Part shown: positions 1 through 4,762 of the stretch, in pieces
How the letters are laid out: every line of letters starts with the position of its first letter
How positions within the stretch are numbered: position 1 is the first letter of the stretch
DNA from: a bacterium
Lineage (GTDB): Bacteria > Patescibacteriota > Minisyncoccia > Phycocordibacterales > UBA10002
DNA length: 7,693 nt
Reading direction: 5' to 3'
Assembly (NCBI GenBank): GCA_030649775.1
Contig: JAUSFR010000025.1
Coordinates: 1-7,693 of the forward strand
The notes under the pieces: model-generated
What the model was told of the DNA's origin: nothing
Databases searched by the model: none
What the model saw: only the letters and a program-made list of their open reading frames with translations
Program-made: the position numbers and the translations under genes

Positions 1-19
1 TCGAATCCCACACCCTCCG
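1..19 (+). tRNA. Possible 3' end of a tRNA-Ser (rest lies upstream of window)
   Basis: The first bases read as the end of a tRNA: most of a T-loop (TCGAAT, with its first T presumably just outside the window), the T-stem 3' strand CCCAC (7-11), an acceptor 3' strand ACCCTCC (12-18) and discriminator G19. A G discriminator and an acceptor that would pair with GGAGGGT fit bacterial tRNA-Ser. No CCA is encoded, which is common where CCA is added after transcription. A strong terminator follows at once. Caution: the same words recur inverted at 91-103 and directly at 182-198, so this may instead be one end of the local repeat element. The 5' portion is not visible. Confidence 0.4.
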
Positions 20-26
20 TTTTTAC

Positions 27-57
27 AAAATCGAGCGCCCTTTGGCGCCGATTTTTG
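27..57 (+). terminator. Intrinsic terminator downstream of the possible tRNA end
   Basis: An A-tract (27-30) leads into a stem that pairs 27-39 with 44-55 with a single bulged A34. Its core is GCGCC/GGCGC around a CTTT loop, and it runs straight into five Ts (52-56). A-tract, GC stem and T-tract are the layout of a rho-independent terminator, and it works as such mainly on the plus strand. It starts 8 nt after the putative tRNA end, so it would end that transcript. It could also be simply part of the palindrome-rich stretch. Confidence 0.55.
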
Positions 58-71
58 TTAAACGGATGGTA

Positions 72-90
72 GGAAGCGTGGGACGCTTCC
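72..90. repeat. Short perfect hairpin next to repeat copy 1
   Basis: GGAAGCG (72-78) and CGCTTCC (84-90) are exact inverted complements around a 5-nt spacer (TGGGA). It abuts the left end of the 99-bp repeat element at 91. No T-tract follows, so it is not an obvious terminator. Confidence 0.6.
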
Positions 91-189
91 GTGTGGGATT
101 CGAAAAGCTTTTGAGCGTATTTTTGAGCTTCTGAGCGAAAAGAATACCCAAAAGGTATACTGCTCCCGTAGGGAGAGAAATTCCCACAC
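91..189. repeat. Palindrome-ended repeat element, copy 1
   Basis: A 99-nt unit bounded by inverted ends GTGTGGGA (91-98) and TCCCACAC (182-189). It starts with GTGTGGGATTCGAA, identical to the start of copy 2 at 299. Its right third, from ACTGCTCC (159) to the end, is nearly identical to copy 2 (366-396). Inside is a hairpin CTCCC-GTA-GGGAG (163-175). The middle (105-158) has diverged and carries its own ATACC/GGTAT hairpin. No open reading frame here looks genuine. It could be a non-autonomous mobile element, a structured RNA or a degraded palindrome. Confidence 0.6.
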
Positions 190-298
190 CCTCCGTTTGA
201 GTCCGCGAAAGCGGAGGGTAGTAGTGTGCCTGTACCACAAGAGTACTCCCATTTTCTAATGCAGAGTACTGCAAAGAAAATTAGGTCGCGCATACGAT
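190..298. repeat. Nested palindromes between the two repeat copies
   Basis: This stretch has no credible gene. Two hairpins stand out. The first pairs ACCCTCCG (188-195) with CGGAGGGT (212-219) and contains an alternative small stem TCCGC/GCGGA closed by GAAA, a GNRA-type loop. The second pairs ATTTTCT (251-257) with AGAAAAT (275-281) and has a perfect inner stem TGCAG/CTGCA (260-264, 269-273) around AGTA. Both are unrelated in sequence to the hairpins in the pilus locus. Confidence 0.55.
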
Positions 299-396
299 GT
301 GTGGGATTCGAAGCCCTTCTCCCATATTTCCGAGTGCCGAAAGCGTGAAGAAATGGGAAAGGGGGACTGCTCCTGTAAGGAGAGAAATTGCCACAC
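299..396. repeat. Palindrome-ended repeat element, copy 2
   Basis: Second copy of the element at 91-189, in the same orientation and of nearly equal length (98 against 99 nt). Its left end GTGTGGGATTCGAA (299-312) is identical to copy 1. Its right end carries the hairpin CTCCT-GTA-AGGAG (370-382) and ends in CCACAC (391-396), which pairs with GTGTGG at 299-304. Against copy 1, the loop-closing pair C167-G171 has become T374-A378, so pairing is kept despite two base changes. The middle section has diverged and forms a different stem. Confidence 0.6.
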
Positions 397-413
397 CTCC
401 CGAGTTAAAATTT

Positions 414-446
414 AGGCCACGCTTTTCAAACTGAAATGCGTGGCCT
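414..446 (-). terminator. Strong hairpin, likely terminator of the small minus-strand gene
   Basis: AGGCCACGC (414-422) pairs perfectly with GCGTGGCCT (438-446). A further five pairs lie inside (TTTCA 424-428 with TGAAA 432-436) around a 3-nt loop, with one T-T mismatch between the two helices. It lies 44 nt beyond the stop of the minus-strand gene ending at 490. On that strand the stem is followed by AAATTTTAA, a weak T-run. The stem strength supports termination or 3'-end protection; the poor T-tract lowers confidence. Confidence 0.5.
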
Positions 447-489
447 TTAAAGTTATGTGGCACTTGATTTATATCCGCATGGTGTGCCT

Positions 490-798
490 CTATTGCACGG
501 GCTCCATGCTTTGGAGTATCTGCGGAATCATGTTCTCCGCAAAGTAAAGGACAGGGAGAAACGAGGTTTGGCGCTCCTCATCTTCGGTAAATGGGAGGAT
601 ATGCACTTCGCCGGGACCAAAATTGTTGTGATTCATAAACCTCAATAGTTGCTCTAAGACTTTGTTTTTGTCGGTGGCGATCCTGCAAGGCTGTGCATTT
701 TCATCAAAGAATAGGACTTTGAACCATTGTTTTTTCATTTGGTATCTTTCTTGTTGGGGGGTAGGGAGAGGGGAATCTTTCCAGAAGAATCTAATCAT
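490..798 (-). CDS. Small hypothetical protein, family not recognised
   Basis: I do not recognise this protein. From the ATG at 798 it is 102 residues, ends in TAG, and is mildly hydrophobic-aromatic at its N-terminus (MIRFFWKDSPLPTPQQER), followed by a soluble-looking region. There is no clear signal peptide or membrane segment and only one cysteine, so no metal site. A GTG at 864 would add 22 residues, but that extension runs into a small palindrome (852-864). A later ATG at 738 would give an 82-residue protein beginning MKKQWFKVLFF with a purine-rich stretch upstream. The true start is therefore open. It lies 159 nt downstream of comF on the same strand, separated by a heptamer repeat, and a strong hairpin follows it. 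It is called a gene because the composition is protein-like and no better frame competes. Confidence 0.55.
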   Translation of the reverse strand: MIRFFWKDSPLPTPQQERYQMKKQWFKVLFFDENAQPCRIATDKNKVLEQLLRFMNHNNFGPGEVHILPFTEDEERQTSFLPVLYFAENMIPQILQSMEPVQ

Positions 799-879
799 AT
801 TTGTGCGTCTTTGTAAAGGCCAGTGATGGTTTTCATGAGTAGTAGAAAACAGTGCAACCTGCACGGAGCGAAGCGGTGG

Positions 880-935
880 TTTTTACCTGTTACCTGTCTT
901 TATTCTTAGACTGTAACCTTAAATCCTAAATCTTA
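880..935. repeat. Heptamer-phased tandem repeat between comF and the small gene
   Basis: Read on the minus strand, these 56 nt divide into eight 7-nt steps: TAAGATT, TAGGATT, TAAGGTT, ACAGTCT, AAGAATA, AAGACAG, GTAACAG, GTAAAAA. The first three share TA[AG]GNTT closely; the rest are looser. Partial inversion is visible (GTTAC-AGTCT against AGAC-AGGTAAC) around AAGAATA. This resembles the heptamer arms in the pilus junctions but is more degraded. The surrounding 799-957 stretch holds no gene. Confidence 0.45.
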
Positions 936-957
936 CATCATACTTCTCGCTCCTTTC

Positions 958-1602
958 TTAGTGCGCGGCCGTAAAGGCGATGACCTTTCGGGCCCCAGCA
1001 TGGCGGAGTGTTCGGCGTGCTTCTTCAAGGGTCGCGCCGGTGGTGGCCACATCGTCTATGAGAATGATGTTTCGTCCGCGTACCGCTTCGGCGTCCGCGC
1101 GGAAGCAATCCTTGAGGTTCTCTAGACGCTTCGCCCGTGAATCCTGTTTTGTTTGGCTCGCGGTGTCTTTTATTTTGGTGAGGGCGAGGGAGAGCGTGAA
1201 GTTCGTTCCCCCATCAAGTCGCATAATTTCGTCCACCAGTAAGCGACACTGGTTGAATCCGCGCTCACGCTCACGTCTTTTGGAAAGGGGGATAGGGATA
1301 AGCAGTGGGTCGGTGAAGTTCGTGAGTGGAGCGTACTCCTCAAGAAAGGCGAGAAGCTCATCGTGGAGAATGGTGGCGAGAAGGTGCTCCACTTTTTTGT
1401 TCCCCCTATACTTAAGCTCCCAGATGGCCTGCCTGATGAGCGGGTCACGGTAGCTGAAACAGGAGAGTATTGCTTTTCCCGCTCTTCCCTCGGGCTTTTC
1501 GGCTCGGGAAGCCAGGTCAAACGGGTCCATCATCTGGAGTTCCCGCACCAAACGTTTTTGTGGGAACAAAATATCCAGTATCATTTGAAACAGACGGTTC
1601 AT
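958..1602 (-). CDS. comF: ComF-family phosphoribosyltransferase-like protein
   Basis: A 214-residue protein with the ComF arrangement. A conserved middle block reads IPIPLSKRRERERGFNQ (103-119), followed by the QT..R..RLENLKDCF stretch (150-167) and the PRPP-binding loop LIDDVATTGAT (181-191), with two acidic residues before the TTGAT turn. Known family members are cytoplasmic and needed for DNA uptake in naturally competent bacteria; their exact reaction is unsettled. Most ComF proteins begin with a four-cysteine zinc finger. Here the only cysteines are at about 48, 119 and 166, so the finger is absent, although the N-terminal region (1-50) is otherwise present. The ATG at 1602 starts MNRLFQMILDILFPQ, typical of the family before the finger. 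No Shine-Dalgarno is visible; TATCCT (1612-1607) lies 4 nt before the start. It is transcribed away from the pilus genes. Confidence 0.9.
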   Translation of the reverse strand: MNRLFQMILDILFPQKRLVRELQMMDPFDLASRAEKPEGRAGKAILSCFSYRDPLIRQAIWELKYRGNKKVEHLLATILHDELLAFLEEYAPLTNFTDPLLIPIPLSKRRERERGFNQCRLLVDEIMRLDGGTNFTLSLALTKIKDTASQTKQDSRAKRLENLKDCFRADAEAVRGRNIILIDDVATTGATLEEARRTLRHAGARKVIAFTAAH

Positions 1603-1620
1603 AGATAGGATAGGAAGAAA

Positions 1621-1694
1621 TAATGAAAATAATGAAAATAATGAAAATAATTAAAATAATTAAAATAATGAAAATAGGAAAATAATAATGAAAA
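1621..1694. repeat. 9-bp AT-rich microsatellite upstream of comF
   Basis: A tandem of TAATGAAAA: three exact copies (1621-1647), two with the G changed to T (1648-1665), one exact (1666-1674), a shortened TAGGAAAA plus TAA, and a last exact copy (1686-1694). It begins 19 nt upstream of the comF ATG. On the comF strand it reads as TTTTCATTA repeats, where slippage could change promoter spacing. In one minus-strand frame it would encode a run of Phe and Ile, but that frame lacks any other gene-like feature. Confidence 0.85.
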
Positions 1695-1787
1695 TAGGGA
1701 AATAGCTGAAAAGGTATTTTTAGTATCCCACATTTTCTCCGATTATTCAGTTGTCCTGCTCTTTTGTTATTGTGATTGCGGAGAATA

Positions 1788-1808
1788 CCCCGACGGCTTG
1801 CCGCGGGG
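1788..1808. repeat. GC-rich hairpin A upstream of pilM
   Basis: CCCCG, a bulged A, then CGGC pairs across a TT loop with GCCGCGGGG, giving nine base pairs. It is preceded by GGAGAATA. Hairpin C core at 1889-1910 has the same plan (CCCCG, bulge, 4-bp inner stem, T-loop) with a changed inner stem. Confidence 0.7.
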
Positions 1809-1853
1809 GGTGAATCCGCAAGGGCGGAACTGTATCGGCGGAGCCGATTCACC
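1809..1853. repeat. Branched palindrome B upstream of pilM
   Basis: GGTGAATC (1809-1816) and GATTCACC (1846-1853) form an outer stem. Inside lie two small hairpins, TCCGC/GCGGA (1815-1828) and ATCGGC/GCCGAT (1834-1848). The inner stems share bases with the outer one, so it would fold either as a Y-shape with a shortened base or as alternative structures. Confidence 0.5.
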
Positions 1854-1859
1854 TACAAC

Positions 1860-1931
1860 AAAGTTTGCCCTGTTGCCTCGCCGGAGTACCCCGTCCGCTT
1901 TGCGGCGGGGATGAGGACGAGGCCAAACTTT
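1860..1931. repeat. Nested palindrome C immediately upstream of the pilM promoter
   Basis: AAAGTTTG (1860-1867) pairs with CAAACTTT (1924-1931), then GCCTCG (1875-1880) with CGAGGC (1918-1923). At the centre is CCCCG-T-CCGC with GCGGCGGGG (1889-1910). All three stems are perfect apart from the single bulged T. The palindrome ends two bases before the -35-like hexamer of pilM. Confidence 0.65.
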
Positions 1932-1932
1932 A

Positions 1933-1961
1933 TTCTCATTATTCAGTTATTTTGTTATACT
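1933..1961 (+). promoter_or_regulatory. Promoter of pilM, predicting a leaderless mRNA
   Basis: TATACT at 1956-1961 matches a sigma-70 -10 box in five of six positions, with TTCTCA (1933-1938; four of six to TTGACA) 17 nt upstream. Exactly 6 nt separate the -10 box from the ATG at 1968, so transcription is expected to start at or next to the A of the start codon. No Shine-Dalgarno is present. Confidence 0.6.
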
Positions 1962-1967
1962 CTCCTT

Positions 1968-3167
1968 ATGTTTGACCGTCTTAAAGCCATGTTCGGGTCG
2001 CTCACGTCCAAAGGCGACAGTGTCGTTGGTGTGGATGTCGGGAGCGCCTATCTCAAGGTGGTACAGCTTCGTCGCAAGAATGGGAAGGCCATTCTTGAGA
2101 CCTATGGGTCTCTCGCGCTCGGTCCCTACGCGGGTGTGGAGATTGGACGGGCGACGCATCTTCCCGCGGGCAAACTCGCCGAGGCTCTTCGAGACCTTTT
2201 GCGCGAAGCGCACGTTACCACCAAAAAGGCGGGATGTTCCATACCCTTCGCTTCAAGCCTCGTAACGACGATGGATATGCGCGTGCTTGACCCGAAACAA
2301 CTCGCGACCTCCGTGTCGCTTGAGGCGAGGAAGTACATTCCCGTACCGATATCCGAGGTGAATTTGGATTGGTGGATTATTCCTGAAGAACCCGGACGAA
2401 TTTCGGTGGCCGAAACTCCCGTAGGCAAGCCTGAACAACCACCGGAGGCTTCCGCAGAGGGGCAAGGGGGGTCATCAGCTCCGACTGCGCAAAAGGAAAG
2501 AGTAAATGACATTGACCCAAACGCTCCCCGCGAGACGAAAATACTCATTGCCGCAATTCATAATGAGGAGCTGGCCCGTTTTCAGGGGGCGATGAGGGAC
2601 GGAGGTCTTGAAGTGAGTTTTTTTGAAATTGAGCTCTTTAGCACCATTCGGTCGCTTTTTTCGCAAGACCTTGAACCCCACGCGGTGCTTGACCTTGGGG
2701 CGGGGGAGACCAAGCTCTATATCATTGACCGAGGAATCGTCAGAAGCTCTCATATTATGAGCCACGGTGGTCAGGATATTACGCTCGCGCTTTCCCGAAG
2801 TCTTGGGATAACCGTAGAGGAGGCGGAAAAGAGAAAGCGTGAAGAGGGTCTTCAAGGTTCAGGTGAAGAGACCGTTTCGGAAACCGCCGTGCTGAATGTC
2901 ATCTTTGGCGAGATGAATCGGGTGCTTGGAAACTTTGAGCGAAAGTTTGGGCGAAAGGTGGTGGATGTCGTGCTCTCCGGTGGCGGAGCCAATCTTTTGG
3001 GTATTGAGGCCCTTGCACAGCAAAGTCTTTCGGTTGCGGTACGGCGTGCCAATCCGTTTACGCAGGTGGAAGCCCCCGCGTTTCTTGACGAGCTTCTCAA
3101 GGGAGTGGGACCCGAGTTTACGGTCGCTGTGGGAATAGCTTTCAGGAAGTTGCAGGAAACCACTTGA
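1968..3167 (+). CDS. pilM: Type IV pilus assembly protein PilM (actin-like ATPase)
   Basis: A 399-residue PilM of the FtsA/actin fold, the cytoplasmic ring component that binds the N-terminus of PilN and links the platform to the motors. Visible nucleotide-binding elements are phosphate-1 GVDVGSAYLKV (21-31), phosphate-2 LDLGAGETKL (241-250, D242) and the adenosine motif VVLSGGGANLLGI (335-347). It has no signal peptide or membrane segment, as expected. It is longer than typical PilM (about 350) because of a Pro/Ala/Gly/Gln-rich, probably disordered insert at about residues 142-188, between the first half-domain and KILIAAIHNEE. The ATG at 1968 is chosen because it sits 6 nt after a -10 box and gives the normal MFDRLKAMFG start; the frame stays open to 1776, but that extension is made of palindromic DNA. 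First gene of the pilus set. Confidence 0.93.
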   Translation: MFDRLKAMFGSLTSKGDSVVGVDVGSAYLKVVQLRRKNGKAILETYGSLALGPYAGVEIGRATHLPAGKLAEALRDLLREAHVTTKKAGCSIPFASSLVTTMDMRVLDPKQLATSVSLEARKYIPVPISEVNLDWWIIPEEPGRISVAETPVGKPEQPPEASAEGQGGSSAPTAQKERVNDIDPNAPRETKILIAAIHNEELARFQGAMRDGGLEVSFFEIELFSTIRSLFSQDLEPHAVLDLGAGETKLYIIDRGIVRSSHIMSHGGQDITLALSRSLGITVEEAEKRKREEGLQGSGEETVSETAVLNVIFGEMNRVLGNFERKFGRKVVDVVLSGGGANLLGIEALAQQSLSVAVRRANPFTQVEAPAFLDELLKGVGPEFTVAVGIAFRKLQETT

Positions 3168-3179
3168 TTTCAATGCGTC

Positions 3180-3221
3180 CCCTGTCCCCTTTTTGGTGTT
3201 TCTATGTACACGGGGACAGGG
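3180..3221. repeat. REP-like hairpin after pilM
   Basis: CCCTGTCCCC (3180-3189) and GGGGACAGGG (3212-3221) are exact inverted complements around a 22-nt loop; GTGT/ACAC inside the loop can add pairs. The GGGGACAG word resembles palindromes associated with REP-type transposases in other bacteria, but no transposase is present here. It begins 12 nt after the pilM stop. There is no T-run after the stem; a TATAAT box begins at its last base. Confidence 0.65.
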
Positions 3222-3227
3222 TATAAT
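3222..3227 (+). promoter_or_regulatory. TATAAT -10 box upstream of pilN
   Basis: A perfect consensus TATAAT follows the GGGGACAGGG arm directly. No good -35 hexamer is visible at 16-18 nt (TTTCTA at 3199-3204 is poor), and the hairpin occupies that region. If active, transcription would begin near 3234, placing the whole heptamer palindrome in the 5' untranslated region of pilN. Confidence 0.4.
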
Positions 3228-3234
3228 TAACACA

Positions 3235-3308
3235 AGCTCGAAGTCCGAAGCTCGAAGAAATTCGGTGTCCTTGTTTTTCTTCGAACTTAGAGCTTAAAAC
3301 TTCGGACT
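3235..3308. repeat. Heptamer-phased inverted repeat, pilM-pilN junction
   Basis: Left arm 3235-3255: AGCTCGA, AGTCCGA, AGCTCGA, then AGAA. Right arm 3281-3308, read on the minus strand: AGTCCGA, AGTTTTA, AGCTCTA, AGTTCGA, then AGAA. Every unit is 7 nt and begins AG. The arms face each other around a 17-nt loop ending in T-rich sequence (3260-3276). The right arm stops 8 nt before the pilN start. Pairing is best next to the loop, with ten of eleven positions matching. Confidence 0.75.
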
Positions 3309-3316
3309 TTTCTACT

Positions 3317-3988
3317 GTGGTGATTCAACTCCAAACTTCATTCATTCCCAAAAAGTCGCCCGTTATCGGTTCCAGTCGTCCGGGGGCGGGAGGGCAGGGA
3401 GTCAATGTGCTTGCCATTATCGCGCTCGCCATATTTTTTATCGCCGTCGGACTTTCCATAACGGTCTTTTTCTACAAATCCAGCTTGATCCAGCTTATTG
3501 CAACTATGGATGCGGAACTCGCCGCGGCGAAGAAGAGTTTTGAACCGGCGTTCATAGAGGAAGCCTCACGTTTTGATACGCGTATCGCCGGAGCACAGGA
3601 GTTGTTGGGTAGCCATCGCGCGCTGTCCCCCCTGTTTGATATCTTGGAGAAAAAGACATTGGAAAGTATGCGGTTTAAGGATTTTAATTTCACCTCGCTT
3701 GAAGGTCGCACAGCCACGCTTTCCATGACAGGACAGGCGAAGAGCTTCAACGCGGTGGCGCTTCAGTCGGATGTTTTCGGCGCGGAGAAAGCGTTCAAAG
3801 ACCCCGTCTTTTCAAACTTCAATCTTGATGACCAAGGTGATGTCATCTTTAATTTCAAAGCCACGATTGACTCTGAACTGCTTCGGTACCGTGAGACCGT
3901 GCTCGGCTCGTCTGATAATTCGGAAGCGGAAACACTGAACCTACCGGAAGAGACAACCCTCTTTGATGCTGGGGGAGATGGACAATAA
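3317..3988 (+). CDS. pilN: PilN-like type IV pilus platform protein
   Basis: A 223-residue bitopic membrane protein. A short cytoplasmic tail (1-28, with IQLQTSFIPKK where PilN normally has an INLLP motif that docks to PilM) precedes one hydrophobic segment (about 29-51). A helical, Ala/Glu-rich coiled-coil-like stretch (52-105) follows, then a small alpha/beta domain of the PilN/fimbrial-assembly type (about 115-190, with LSMTGQAKSFNAVALQ and FSNFNLDDQGDVIFNF). The C-terminal tail is acidic. It would pair with PilO outside the membrane and with PilM inside. GTG codons at 3317 and 3320 are both possible starts; no Shine-Dalgarno is seen. The gene lies between pilM and pilO with a palindrome on each side. 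The family call rests on order, topology and the C-terminal pattern. Confidence 0.82.
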   Translation: MVIQLQTSFIPKKSPVIGSSRPGAGGQGVNVLAIIALAIFFIAVGLSITVFFYKSSLIQLIATMDAELAAAKKSFEPAFIEEASRFDTRIAGAQELLGSHRALSPLFDILEKKTLESMRFKDFNFTSLEGRTATLSMTGQAKSFNAVALQSDVFGAEKAFKDPVFSNFNLDDQGDVIFNFKATIDSELLRYRETVLGSSDNSEAETLNLPEETTLFDAGGDGQ

Positions 3989-3997
3989 TGGCTCGGC

Positions 3998-4038
3998 CCG
4001 CAGTTTCGGTGTTCAGCTTCTGAATATCGAAACTGCGG
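3998..4038. repeat. Near-perfect 19-bp hairpin, pilN-pilO junction
   Basis: CCGCAGTTTCGGTGTTCAG (3998-4016) and its inverse (4020-4038) differ only in three central bases and are separated by a 3-nt loop CTT. The pairing can be traced outward with gaps through CTCGGC/GCCGAA to about 3987 and 4053, beginning at the pilN stop codon. There is no T-tract, so it is not a typical terminator. It may act in mRNA stability or processing. Confidence 0.75.
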
Positions 4039-4050
4039 ATGCCGAACATT

Positions 4051-4110
4051 ACCCCGTGCAGTAAAATCCTTTCAGGATTTATTTCGCTCAAGCGAAATAC
4101 TGCACAGGGT
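4051..4110. repeat. Predicted three-way junction abutting the pilO start
   Basis: An outer stem of 13 positions with a single mismatch (4051-4063 with 4098-4110) encloses two perfect hairpins side by side: AAATCCT/AGGATTT (4064-4070, 4074-4080; loop TTC) and ATTTCGC/GCGAAAT (4081-4087, 4092-4098; loop TCAA). T4098 is claimed by two helices. The first pilO start codons lie at and just beyond the 3' end of the outer stem (4109, 4112), so folding could limit initiation. Confidence 0.65.
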
Positions 4111-4111
4111 G

Positions 4112-4762
4112 ATGATTTTGAAAAGCTCGAAGACATCGCTAACAAAATCAATCATGAGCAACCTTATTTCAATTTTTCTCCTTATCGCCTCGGTCGGAAT
4201 CTATTTCGGCTATATTAGTCCTACCTACGGCAAAGTGACGATGGAACAGGACCTCAAGGCGAGGAGTATTACCGAACTGAGAGAAGAGCGCGACCGCTAT
4301 GTTGACGCGCTAAGTAAAACTCGAGAAATAGAGCAAGTTCGTACAGGTCTGCTTGATAAATACAATAAAATACCGCAGAAGAACCGCGAGGATTTGGAGA
4401 AACTTCTCCCCGACCATATTGACTCCGTGCGTCTCATCATTGATATCAACAATATCGCTTCGGAGTACGGCATGACACTCAAGAATATCAGTCTTACCGA
4501 ATCCGAGTCCCCGAAAGGCAAAGCGGGAGCGCCGGCCGTCGCTATCGGCCCGCAGAATAAACTGTTTCAGTCGGTTGCCCTCAAATTTAACGTAAGCGGT
4601 CCCTACGAGAGTTTTAGAGATTTTCTGACTAACCTTGAGAAAAGTCTGCGACTGGTGGATGTCACCGCGCTTGCGTTTAATACGGATGAAGCCATCGGTG
4701 GTGACTTCGCGGTCACGCTTTCAGCCTATCGGCTTATCTTCAACAAAAATGAACATTTTTGA
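4112..4762 (+). CDS. pilO: PilO-like type IV pilus platform protein
   Basis: A 216-residue bitopic protein with PilO topology: short N-terminal tail, one membrane segment (about 17-36, NLISIFLLIASVGIYFGYI), a charged coiled coil (about 45-92), then an extracytoplasmic alpha/beta domain with the family-like stretches LPDHIDSVRLIIDINNIASE and FNVSGPYESFRDFLTNLEKS. PilO pairs with PilN to form the alignment ring between motor and fibre. The ATG at 4112 is preferred over the adjoining GTG (4109); a later ATG (4154) would leave only two residues before the membrane segment. The start abuts the end of a predicted three-way junction, and no properly spaced Shine-Dalgarno is visible. Its last 14 nt overlap the next gene, implying coupled translation. 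Assigned by order, topology and pattern. Confidence 0.82.
   Translation: MILKSSKTSLTKSIMSNLISIFLLIASVGIYFGYISPTYGKVTMEQDLKARSITELREERDRYVDALSKTREIEQVRTGLLDKYNKIPQKNREDLEKLLPDHIDSVRLIIDINNIASEYGMTLKNISLTESESPKGKAGAPAVAIGPQNKLFQSVALKFNVSGPYESFRDFLTNLEKSLRLVDVTALAFNTDEAIGGDFAVTLSAYRLIFNKNEHF

Larger units (their letters stand above)
1742..1958. repeat. Duplicated promoter-like words flanking the pilM-upstream palindromes
   Basis: ATTATTCAGTT occurs at 1742-1752 and 1938-1948, and TTTTGTTAT follows each at 1762-1770 and 1950-1958. The downstream copy continues into TATACT, the likely pilM -10 box; the upstream copy continues as TGTGATT and would lack that box. Between the copies lie three GC-rich palindromes. 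The arrangement looks like duplication of the pilM promoter segment around inserted palindromic sequence. Confidence 0.6.

Noticed and set aside
91..195. A complete tRNA-Ser on the minus strand (GGAGGGTGT start, TTCGAATCCCAC near the end)
   Set aside because: There is no proper D-arm or anticodon stem, and the 3' acceptor strand that should pair with GGAGGGT is missing. It looks tRNA-derived at most.
1..410. CRISPR array
   Set aside because: The repeated words alternate in orientation, only two full units exist, they are about 99 nt long and their spacing is not spacer-like.
936..957. Mini-frame ATG ATG TAA after an AAAGGAG sequence just past the comF stop (minus strand)
   Set aside because: Two codons only; the purine run is probably chance and no gene follows in that frame.
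980..1453. A 157-codon open frame on the plus strand opposite comF
   Set aside because: It is antisense to a clear ComF, is rich in Arg and Ser as expected of a shadow frame, and has no recognisable domain.
1517..1852. A minus-strand frame with a Phe/Ile-rich hydrophobic run, resembling a membrane protein
   Set aside because: The hydrophobic run is a translation of the 9-bp microsatellite, and the flanks are palindrome and comF shadow.
1776..1967. A 64-residue N-terminal extension of PilM
   Set aside because: It is Arg-rich, encoded by the palindromes, upstream of the -10 box, and absent from the PilM family.
2126..2548. A 140-codon minus-strand open frame within pilM
   Set aside because: It is antisense to conserved PilM sequence, with low-complexity Ser/Gly composition and no upstream signals.
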